Origin: Ardenticatenales bacterium
GTDB taxonomy: Bacteria; Chloroflexota; Anaerolineae; Epilineales; Epilineaceae
Direction: 5' to 3'
Assembly: GCA_020853525.1 (NCBI GenBank)
Contig: JADYYS010000039.1
Location: forward strand, 175,766-239,765
DNA: 64,000 nt
Shown: positions 49,150 to 61,100 of the stretch, piece after piece
How the letters are laid out: every line of letters begins with the position of its first letter
How positions within the stretch are numbered: position 1 is the stretch's first letter
Program-made: the position numbers and the translations under genes
Notes under the pieces: generated by a model
Seen by the model: only the letters and a program-made list of their open reading frames with translations
Told to the model about the DNA's origin: nothing
The model's database searches: none

Positions 49150-52100
49150 ATGACCCGCCCCCCCCGCACCCCCATCGCCCTCCGCACCTCCCTACTGGCC
49201 GCCCTCCTGGCGGCCTTTGTGTTTGCCCCGCCGTCCCCCAACCGCGTCCACGCCGACGCCTCCTCCATCCTGCGCACGGCCTGGCAGCGCACCGCGCGTG
49301 TCGGCCGGTACACCTTCGAGACGCACGTAACGCAGACCACGCTGCCGCCGCCCGCGGTCACGTCGGCCGGTCGGCGGGCGAAGGTGACGACACAATTCAT
49401 GGACGGCACGGCGGACCGACGGGCAGGGACGCTCGAGTTGACCTTGTGGACGAACCCCGAGGGCGTCCACGACCCATCCGAAGGGCTCGAAGTGCGGATC
49501 GATGGCGTCACGGCCAGCGCGCGCGCGAACGGCGGCGCGTGGCGGACGCTCGATGACCTCGACGGCGCGATCGCCCCGTCCGGCGACGCCGCCGCGTTCC
49601 TCGTGGCCGCCGAGCACGTGCGCCCGCTGGGAAGCGAGACACGGTCGCTCCCGACGGCGGACGGCGCAGTGCGCGACGTGTCGTTCCAGCGCTACGCCTT
49701 CGCGCTGGACGGCGCGGCGTACGCGGCCTACCTGTCCGACCTGGCGACGGAGCACCTGAAGTCGCGCGGCGAGCTGCCGGCCGGCATGCGCCTGGGCGCG
49801 TCGGACCGCTTCACGAACGTCGCGACGCGCGGCGAGGCCTGGATCGACGGCAACGGCCTGCCGCTGCGGATGACGCTGACGATGGAGCATCCGCAGGCGC
49901 CCAACGGGACGCGCACGACGGTGGAAGTGCAGACGGACTTCACCGGGTATGGCGATGAGGCTGCGGCCGGCGCTGTCGGTGCTGCTGGCGACTTCTTGAC
50001 CCACCCACTCGCCTGGACCGCCGCGCGCGTGCCTGGCGGCGCCGCCGCAGCCATCGCGACCTCTATGGCCGCCGACACCGCGCTCTTCATCCTCGTCCTC
50101 GCGATCGGCTACGCCCTGCTCGCGCTGCGCCGCCGGCGCCCTCGGCTGGCGTACCAGATCGTCGCGTTGGTTATGGTGGCCCACCTAACCGTCATGCCGC
50201 TCGTGCAGACCGCGCTCACGACGCGACAGATGGCCCGTTTCCTGGAGCGGTTCCCGCCGACAAGGACGGCCCATGCGGCCGAGGCGAGGGCCCCGAGGTC
50301 GGCGGTTGCGTCGGCCGCGGTGTTCACCTCAGCATCGAACGCGACGCCCGCCTACGCCTACCCGTTGACCCAGTCGTTCGACGTTGCCGCCGACATCGCC
50401 TCACCGCCCGGCTTCCCCGCCCCCGCCCGCCCCGCCGCCCAGCCCCCCGCCGCCCCGATCGTCGACCGCGACGGCGACGGCCTGAGCGCGGCGCTCGAGC
50501 GCCTGTGGGGCACGAGCGACACCGCGCCGGACACCGACAACGACAGCATCGCCGATTATGACGAGACGATCCTTTGCCCCGTCTCCGAGCCATCCGACCC
50601 GTGGACGGCCGAGCAGCGCGCGATGAACGCCGCCGCGAGCGGCTGCCCGAGCCCGACAAAGGCGGACACGGACGGCGACACGCTGACGGACGGCGAGGAG
50701 GTCCTGCACATCGGCACGGCGCCGAACGGCGTGGACACGGACGGGGACGGGATCGGCGACCCGACGGAGATCAAGGGCTATGCGCTCGGCGCGGCTGGGC
50801 GCGGCTACACCGACGCACGCAATCCCGACTCGGACGGCGACGGGCTGACGGACGGCATCGAGTGCCCGTCCATGCGCGACGTGCCGGAGCCGCCGGACGC
50901 GTACGTGTCGTCGTGGAACCCGACGCTCGCGTGCGTCGACTCGGGCGCGGCGGACGCGCCTGACGTGAGCAATGTCGACAACGACGGCGACGGGGTGCCG
51001 AACCGGTTCGACACGTCGCCGTTCGTCGGAGCGACGACGGTGTTCGACGACGCGAACCCGCTGCAGCTCGAGATCGCCGGCCTGCAGCCGAACAAGCCGG
51101 TCGTCGTCGACATCCAGCTGCGGCCGACGAACGCCCGTCAGCTCTCGTTCGCCCAGAACGTGCTGGACTGGCCGACGGGCGACGTCCAGGGCCAGATCCA
51201 GCGCCGGCTGGACAACACGATCGGCGACACGTTTCCGGTCGACCCGGCGACGCCCGGCCTGAATCCCGACCCGTCCGACCCGGCGTTCAGCGGCGACATG
51301 CGCGTCTCACCGATGCTCGAGATCACGCTGCCTGGCGCCTCGACGGACCTGCCGCGCACGTCGGCGCGGGCCAGCGTGACGCTCGACAACGCAGGCGAGG
51401 TCGTCGGGCGCGTCGTATTCGGCAACAAGATGAAGGACAAGGAGACGATCGAGTCCGCGCAGGCGACGCTCGACGCGCTCATCGGCGACGCGGCGACGCT
51501 CACCGTGGTGAAGGGTCGCTGCGGCGCCACCGGGAACGCCTCAGGGACCACCGTCGCGACGGGCGCCGTGAACCTGGCCGACGCGAAGCACCTGCCGCTG
51601 CCCGCCTTCGCCACGCTCGGCCACATCGCCAACGGCCAGCACGTGGCCGTCCTCGAGGTCGGCACCGTCCCGTATTGCGCGCCGATCCCGAGCCTGATCG
51701 AGGGCGAGACGACGCTCGCGGTGTCCTTCCAGCGCACGACGCCGGCGCAGGTCAACGAGGTCGCCACGCTCGACATCGCGCAGCAGGGACCCTCCCGAAC
51801 GGACCTCGTGTTCGCGTTCGCCGACCCGGCGAAGCGCTACGACGTCCGGATCCGCGACGGGCGGTGCGGGAAGTTCGGCGCCGAGAACCTCCTCATCGCC
51901 GGCCTCCAGGGCAACGTCACGCGGACGCTCGGCGGGACGAACGCGGTGGACATCGTCGATGGCAAGCACGTGATCACCGTTGACGAGGGGGCGAAGACGG
52001 TGGCGTGCGCGCCGCTGGGCAACATCGTCAGCGGCTTCGGCGGTGGGTCGAACCAGGTCGAGATGATCGACGCCGCGCCGCTGCAGAGCTACCAGATCAC

Positions 52101-55100
52101 GGTTCACGAGGACGCCGACGGCCACCTCGTGGCGATCGCGCCGCTCGTGCGGACGGTCGACAGCCAGACGGGCGCGCCGGTGGCGTTCAACGCCAGCATG
52201 CTCTATCGGCTCGGGGCGAGCGCGACGCTGCGCCACAGCGTCCGCGTGCTCTGGCTCGTTTCCATGGTGAACGACGACGGCGAGATGCAGGTCGTCCATC
52301 AGTACAAAGGCGAGGGGTGGCGGCTGACGGGCGTCGGCGTGCGCGAGGAGCACGGCATCGACGTCGCGGTGGCGTACGAGGATCCGGCGGTCGACGAGCG
52401 GGTTCAGATGGACGCGGATCCGGGCACCACCCAGCACCTCGAGGTCGAGGACGACCTATGGGCGCTGGCCAACGGGCTCGAGGGCACGTTCATCGGCAAT
52501 CGGACGGACGAGGCGGGGGCGCGGACGATGACGGTGGCCGAGATCGCGAAGCGCTGGGAGCGCCAGCCGGCGGACTACACGGACATCGAGCGATGGAACA
52601 TCGCCCCCGACACGCTGAACGTGCGCACGTTCCGCTACGACGGCACGGCCGGCCTCGGCGCGCTCGGCGCGACGGAGATCCCGGCGATCTTGAATGCCGA
52701 GTTCACCCAGGGCATGCGTGATGTCCCCGACCTGGCCGGCAACCCGCAGACGACGCTCGTGCCGACGCTCCTCCTGGCGACCGAGTCGCGCAGCCGCAGC
52801 CTGAACCTCGATACCGCGGCGCCGGACGGCGGCGCGCCGGCGCTCGCGTCGCTGTCGGGCGCGACGGTCGCCCTGAACCTCGACCCGGCGCGGGTCGAGG
52901 CGACGACGACGGCGTCGATGAGCTGGAAGCCGTACCGCTACGACGTGAAGGTTGCCGGCTGGACGATGGTCCCGCTGGACGAGTATTGGCGACGGATGGA
53001 GAAGGTGCTCACGCCGCTCAAGGCGTTCAAGGACCAGGCGGCCCGCGGCGCCGAGGGGCGGTACGAGACGGCGGCGGACATCGCGATCGCGCAGGTGGCC
53101 TACACCCGGCTGTTCGCCGGTGTGGCGCGGGTCATCCAGATCGGGAACCTCACGTTGACGGCGGGCGAGACCCCCGAGGACGTCGAGCTGGCCCGGATCG
53201 GCGAGCTGTCGGCGCTGGCCAAGGACGAGATCGGCGACCGGATCATCGACTTCGTCATCGAGACGAGCGAGCCGTTCATCGAGGAGTACAAGGAGCACAA
53301 GCGGCGCAACCGGATCAACAGCTTCGTGGGCTTGAAGGCCGAGCCGTACAGCTTCCGCGGCGCGATCGGGCGGATGAAGCTCGGCGAGACGACGGACGAC
53401 GCGATCAAGGACGCGGTCGGCGACTTCGCCGACGACAACTTCTCGGCGTGGAAGCAGAGCCTGGCCACGCACGGGCCGACGGCGCTGCGCGGCGCGCTGA
53501 TCATGTCGACGCTCGTCGGCAGCTTCGTGAACGCGGAGGTGGATCCCGAGGTCGGCGTCACGGCCGAGAACGTCGTCGGGCTGACGCTGCAGGGGATTCA
53601 GGCGGCCGACGCGGTGATCGAGTTCTATCGGCTCAAGCAGGCGTTCAACGCGTTCAAGCTGGAGAACCCGAGCAGCCCGACGTTCAAGGCCTTCCTGCGC
53701 GAGGTCGACACGAGCACGTCCCAGCGGGTCTCGGGCGCGGCCGGGTGGCTCGTGAGCACGGGCCTGTCGTTCGGCCTGTTCTTCGAGGGCGTGGCGCGCT
53801 CCGGCATCGAGGTGGGCGGGGCGGAGTTCAACGACCAGATCGTCGATGTCGTCGCGGAGTCGCTGCTGGACGGCGTACTGGCGGCGATCGCCCTCACCGG
53901 CTGGGGCACCGTCGCCGTCGCGATCATCTCCCTCATCGACGCCTTCGTCACGCTCATCTGCAGCGCCTCGCCGCCGGACGAGGACGACGTCATCGCGAGC
54001 GGCGCCTGCATGGGCATCCAGGGCTTGCTGGCCGAGGCGATCGCCACCGCGATCTACGACGAAACGGACGTCGTCGACCTCTCCAACCCCAACCGCCTCA
54101 CGTTCCGCCGCTTCAGCCCGTACCTGGACGATCCCGTCAAGGCGTTCGTACCGGACGCGACGCTGAAGGTCGAGCTGACCGTGCGCAACACGATCACCCG
54201 CACCGATCCGTACGGCATCGGCCAGCAGTACCCCCACCACTTCGACGAGCAGAGCGCCAAGAAGTCGGCGTTCGCCTACGCCATCACCTCCGATCAGGAA
54301 CCGTCCAGCGTGCCTAGCGTCAACATCGGCGACACGACCGACTGGACCGTCACCGACCGCGTGCTCCACGTCGATCGCGACGTCGTCGGCTCGCCGGCGC
54401 TGGCGAACGAGACCGGCATCAACCAGCCCGTGAACGCCTGGCTGGCCGAGGCGTACGAGATCAACGTCCAGCAGTGCGTCGGCCTCGGCGCCGCGGCGTG
54501 CTGGGTCAAGACGCGCTCGGACGACCAGTTCATCGACCTCGGCCTCGCCTTCGACGTCTTCCCGACGACGCTCGACGCGTTCTACACGCTCACACCCAAG
54601 GGACCGCCGGACGAGGGCGGTCAGGCATTGGCCTGGGGCCAGACCGGCCCGCTGACGTTCCCGGTCCTGGCCGACGCGGACGGCGACGGCCTCCACCGCT
54701 CGCTCGACCCCGACGATCGCACACACGACGTGGACGGGGACGGCGTGCCGGACCTGCGCGAGAAGCAGATCGGCACCGATCCGCTGCGGGTCGATTCGGA
54801 CAGCGACGGCCTCGGCGACGCCGCCGAGTTGCACCGCGACACCGACCCCCTCCTGGCCGATACGGACGGCGACGGGCTGCGGGACGACGCCGAGCTCGCC
54901 GGGTGGCGGATCACGTACAACACCAAGGGCGATACGACGTGGGTCTTCCCCGCGCCGCGAAACCGGGACGCCGACGGGGACGGGATTCCCGACGGCCGCG
55001 AGCAGGCGCTCGGCTTCAGCCCGTGGACGGTGAACGACGGCCGCGTGCTGAACTACGCCACCGAGCTGCGCGAGCCGACGGCGCCGTCCATCCTGATGCG

Positions 55101-58100
55101 CTTCGACGAGCCCGGCGGGGCGACGACGATCGCCGACACCGCCCAGCCCGGCAGCCCGTTCAACGGCTACTGCACCGCCCCGAGCTGCCCGGTGACGGGT
55201 CACGGCGCGCAGATGGGCAACGCCGCCCTGTTCGACGGCGTGGACGATCACTTCTCGCTCGGCACCGTGCCCGAGATCAGCGCGCTGACGAACGACTTCA
55301 TCGTCTCCGCCTGGATCATGCCCGCGCGCGTCACCGGCCGGCAGCGCATCGTCGGCCTGTCGCGAGACGCCCGTTCCGACGGCTTCGGCTTCGGGCTCAG
55401 GGACGACGGCTTGGTGTTGACGTTCTACGACGTCGCCGAGTTCATCGCGCCCGACATGGGCATCCGCGTGGACGAGTGGACGTGGGTCGCCGCATCGGCC
55501 GAACGCATCGTCGAGCCGGGTTCGGGCGACGTCTCGACGGAAGTCCGGTTCTTCAGCGCGCGGCTCGCGGGCAGCGACACCGACGGGGCGGAGAAGACCG
55601 TCACGTCGCCCGAAGACGGCGCGCGGCCGGACACGGGCGAGCCGCTGCAGATCGGCGGCGTCTTCGCCCCGAATGCCGCACCGGGGACGACGCCGCCACG
55701 GGTGACGGAGGCGTTCGAGGGCCGGATCGACGAGGTCGTCCTCGTGCGCGAGCCGCTGCGCGCCGGCGACGACGTCGAGGCGCGGCTCAAGTTCCAGATG
55801 CTCGGCATCTACAACCTGGACGACGGCATCGTGGCACCGGGCCAGCGGATCGTGCACAAGACGGCGCTGACGAACCGGCTGCTGAGCAAGAACGTCTCGG
55901 GGCTGCTGAAGGTGGAGGTGCCGGCCGTCCTGACCAGCGACGCGCCGCCGTACGAGACCTTCGCCCTCGGCCCGGCCGTCGAGGGTGCGGTGACGCCGGC
56001 GGAACAGCGCATCGAGCACCCGATGACGGTGCGTGCCGACGCGGCGTCGGGCGACTACGACGTGGCGCAGGACATGGCGGCCACGATCGACCGGCGGACG
56101 GTCCCGCTGGGGAACCTCGAGGACAAGGACTTCGCTTCCTCGATCTTGTACGACCTCGACCGGGCGTTCGTGCTGAACAAGAACACGCGCGACCCGAACA
56201 ACCGCCCGATCAGTGCCGAGGGCGCGCGCTACGACGGCGGGAACATCACGGTTGCCGCGTGGGTGAACTGGTGGGACCAGACATGGATCGGGACGACGGG
56301 GGGGGTGCGGCACGGGATCATGGGCGCCGAGGCCGGCCGGGACCGACAGGGCGAGGGCGGGCCGTGGATGCCGAAGTCGACGATGGAGATGTCGCGCAAC
56401 GCCTTCCCGTCGCTCATGGTCGAAGACGGCCGCATCGTCTTCGGCTTCGGCTGCACGGATCCGGACAACGGGTGGTGCGAGGCCACGTCCACCGGAGCCT
56501 ACGTGAACAAGGACGAAGACGTCCACGTGGCCGTCAGCTACGACAAGGCGGCCCAGCGGGCGAAGCTCTACGTCGACCAGCAGTACAAGGAAGACCTCGT
56601 GTTGACCGGGATGGTCCCGCGGAGCGCCGAGGGCTTCCTCGTCGGCTCGGCCAGCGCGTTCAACTACGCCATCCTGCCGGTCCTGAACGCGTGCGCCACC
56701 GGCCGCGGGCAGTACATGCTGGCCATCACCGCCGACGACCCCGCCCGGCCGCGCCCCGAGTGGCCGCTCGTAACCCTGGCGCCGCCCGGCGAAACGGAGC
56801 TGCTCGAACCGGTACGCTTCCAGCGCAGCTTCGCCGCCGCGTGGCCGACCGGCAAGGGGGCCCGGCTGGACTACCTGTCGATCTACGACCTCGACGAGGA
56901 CATCCACGGCAACCTGACCGAGCCGGCGCAGGCGATCAGCGCGGACGGCTGCGCGAACGTCCGGGTGCAGCGCCACACCGTCACCCCGTTCTCCGGCCGG
57001 ATCTGGGACCTCGAGGTCTACGGCCGGGCGCTGAACCAGGCCCAGATCACCGATCTCGTCGAGAGCAACTCGACGATCGTGCGCTACAAACTCGACGAGG
57101 TGCCGGGGCAGACGCGCTTCGAGGACTACGTCGGCGGGTCGAGCGGCTCGTGCGACGGCGACGGCTGCCCGACGGTCGGCGTGCGCGGGCGCGAGAACCT
57201 GGCGGCGCGCTTCGACGGGGTGGACGACCGGATCTCGGACGCGAAGGCCGGGGATCTCCTACTGAGCTACCTCCAGACGGCGACCTCGAGCGGCTACTCG
57301 ATGGGCGCATGGGTCCAGCCTGGCGCGGCGCAGCAGACCGGCGCGTTCCTGTCGGCCAAGTTCCAGGACACCGTCGCGGCCGAGCTGCGCGCCGTGCCCG
57401 TGGCGGGCAAGCCGGACCGCGTCCGCTTCTGGTTCGGCCAAGGCGACGGCTTCCCGTTCGCGTTCCCGACAAACGAGTACGCGCGCGCCGACTGGCATCA
57501 CGTCGTCGTCACCGTGGACCGCCGCCAGCCCACCGCGAGCGGGCAGATGTACGTGGACGGGGCGGCCGTCGGAGGGCCGTTCACGGGCGTGCTGCCCGGC
57601 CTGAACCTGACGATCGGCAGCGCCGAGGGCGGCGCGCGGCCCTACGAGGGTCTGATCGACGACGTCGTCGTCGGCAAGGGCTACCTCGATGCGGCGGGCG
57701 TGCGCACGCTGATGAACAGCGTGCCCTATCACACGCTCACGATGGACGACCCGCGGCCGCAAGTCCTGAACTGGAACGCGGAGCTCGCCGCGGGCCAGAT
57801 CAACGAGTCGCGGCAGTTCGTCGACCCGAGCGACCGCGCCGGCGTCGGCAGCGGCCCGCAGTTCAACCTGTACGGCGGCGACCTCACGCTCTCCGCCTGG
57901 GTGTTGGGCGACGCGCTGGGCGGCGCCGTCGGCGACAGCGTGTACCGGCCGCTCGTGACGGCCGACGACGCGAGCCGCAACCCGTTCTTCGGCCTCTTCA
58001 ACGGCCGGCCGTACGCCTACGTCGAGACCGCCGGCAAGACGAACACCGTCGTGGCGGATCACGAGATCCCGCCCAACCTCTGGACGCACGTCGTGTTCCG

Positions 58101-61100
58101 GCGGACGAGCGACCCGCTGCGCGACAACGCCGAGGTGCTGACGCTCTTCGTGAACGGCTCGCCGGTCAAGCAGGCCGCCGGACTGCCCAAGGTGCCGAGC
58201 CCCGCGACGCCGCCGCAGGTCACCGTCGGCGGCAGCGCGACCGGCAGCTGGCGCGGCCGGCTGGACGAGGTGACGTTCTACAAGTCCGCGCTGAACGACG
58301 AGGACATCGCCCGCCTGTTCAACTTCCAGAACACCTGGATCGATGAGCGCAGCGCCGCCCCGCTGACCGTCGACGGCACGCCACCGACCGCTGCGTTCGC
58401 GCAGTCGGGCGAGTATGTGCCGCTCGGCGAGCCGAGCACACTCGCGATCGACACGCACGACGTGCACTCGGCCGCGCAGCTCGCGGTGCTGGAGTTCAAG
58501 CGGTCCGGCCGGCCCGTCACCTACGTCTGGGGCCTGCCGTGCCGCGACGCAGTGGACGGCAGCGCGATGTGCCCCGCCTTCGACCCGCCCGCCGAGGGCC
58601 GCTACGACGTCACGGTGAACGCCGTCGACGCCGTCGGCAACGTGAAGGACTACCGGTCGTCCGCAGGTTCGGGCGCGCCCTTCCACGTGATCGTCGACGG
58701 CACCGCGCCCGCATTGACGCTCGCGCCGCAGCCGGGGACCCCGTTCCGCCCTGCCGCCGACCCGGCAGACCCCGGCCGCTGGACGCTCGCCCTCGCCGGA
58801 ACGGTGACCGACCCGCCGATCGGCGCCGACCCCGGCAGCGGCGTCGCCCGCGTCGATGTCACGATGCACGACGCGAACGGCGTCCCGCTCGGCGCGCCGC
58901 CGCTGCAACACGCCATCGTCGTCGGCAACAACTGGCACCTGGCCTACGCGCTGCGCAGCGACCAGCCGACGGGCACTTTCGGCGGGGAGGTGACGGCGGT
59001 GGATCGCGTCGGCCAAACGACGGTTCTCTCCATCCCGCCTTTCCAGCTGGACTCGACGGACCCGGCGACGGAGCTGACGGGCGTGGGCGGGGCAACCGGA
59101 GGTACCGACATCGTCGAAGGCACCGGCATCGTGGACAGCACGCAGCAGGCACCGGCTCTTTCGGCCTACCTGGGTGCAACCTCGCTACTCCAAGGCACTG
59201 TCGACGAACAACCTGCCAACCTGGAAGCCCAGGGCTCCGTCGCCGGCATCGCCCGTGTGCAGGTCGCCCTCGAGCCGCTCTTCCCGCACGGCTCGCCGTT
59301 CATCAACCGCGCGCTGCCCGACAACGTCCTGCTCTACCTGCCATTCGACAAGAGCGGTCAAGCGGCCGACGCATCCGCTCAAGACCACGCCGATCTCGTC
59401 GCCGGCCGGTCCGCCACCTGCGCCGCCCCCGCCTGCCCCCAGCCCGGCATCACCAGCCGGAGCGGCCAGGCGCTGCGCTTCGACGGCGCGGACGACGGGC
59501 TCACGATTGCCCACGACCCGGCGATCGGCGCGCTGACGAGCGACTTCACGGTGGGGGCGTGGATCAAGCCGGACGGGCGGGGAGCCGTCCGCCGCATCGT
59601 CTCGAGCCCGCGCACGGACAACGCCGAGGGATGGAGCTTCGGCCTGACCGGCAGCCGCCTGCGGTTGACGAGCTGGTTCGTCCAGGACTACGACACGGCA
59701 CCCGACGTCGTCACGGCCGGCGTGTGGCAGCACGTCGCCGTCCACCTGACCGCGGACAACGACGCCGAGTTCTACGTGAACGGCCGCCTCGTCGAGGTCG
59801 TCCCCGGCGACGCGCCGGCCACGGCCGACGCCGACAGCCCGCTCCTCATCGGCACCGCCAGTCTGACCGCCGATGCCGCCAACCGCGATCCGTTCGCCGG
59901 AGCGATCGACGAGGTCGTCGTCGCCCGCGGCCGCATCGCCGCCGAGGACTGGCCGACGATCCTGGGCCTCGGCCCGACGCTGCACCTTGGCTTCGACGAA
60001 CCGCACATCGTGGCCGGCGGCGCGCTGGCGGACGCGGGTGCCATGGGCGCGGAGGCGGTCTATCGCCCGTTCACAGCCGACGACACGGCGAACCACGCCC
60101 GCGCGGGCACCGTCGGCGCGGGCGCGATCGAACTTGCGCCGGCGTCCGACGGCTTCGCGGTCGCGGCCCCAAGGGGCGTGCTGCCGGCGGACGGCGAATC
60201 GTATTCGATCGCGCTCTGGATCGAGGACATGAACCAGGGGCGATTGGCGTACGGCGGCAACACCGTCGGGTTCGACGGCGGTGGGCTGTCGCCCGAGATC
60301 GGCGACCTGGTGTACCCGGCGCCGGTCGGCGACGCGCGCGGCTGGCACCACTACGTCGTCGTCTGGGACGACATCGCCGGCACCCTCTCGACCTATCAGG
60401 ACGGCGTGCTCCTGCGGAGCGACGTCATCACCGGCGGCTCCGGCGTGGGGGCGGGCGCCGGCGAGCTGCGCTTCGTCCACCAGAGTCCGACCCAGCGCTA
60501 TGCCCTCGACGATCTGCGGGTCTACCGCCGCGCCCTCCCGCCGCTCGAGGTGGCGGCGCTGGCCGCCGCGCGCTGGACGGATGCGACGGTGGCCGGCCTC
60601 GGCGCCGACCCGATCGAGGCGGCCACGTGGTCGACCGGTCTGCCGTCCGGCGTCGAGGGCTACTACGACGTGAAGGCCCGCGGCATCGACGCCCTTCTCA
60701 ACTTCGACGCCGAGCCGAAGGCGCTGTGGAGCGGCATCGTGGACACGCTGGCGCCGCGGTTCCTGGGCGGGTTCGCGCAGCCGGACGACGGCGGGATCGG
60801 CTTCGAGCTGCGATTCGAGGACTTCGACCTCGACGCGCACCGCGCGCAGCTGCCGGGCGACTGCGGCAGCGCGGTCGTCGTCGACGAGGCGCCCTACCGC
60901 TCGCCGTGGCACCTCGCGCTGGCCGAGCAGCTGGCGGACGGGGCAGCCGGCGATCGGCTGAAGGCACGGACGTACGCGGCCGTGATCCGGTGCCGCGCGA
61001 CATACGTCGTGAGCGGCGACTCGATGTCCGTCTGCGACCACGCCGGCAACTGCACGAGCCTGCGCTACGATGGGCCGAACGTCGGCTCGCCGCCGCCGCC

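Noticed and set aside
52456..56976. A 1506-codon antisense frame inside the giant gene
   Set aside because: The sense frame continues unbroken with LamG-like and DxDGDG motifs; the antisense product shows no recognisable domain and compositional bias only.
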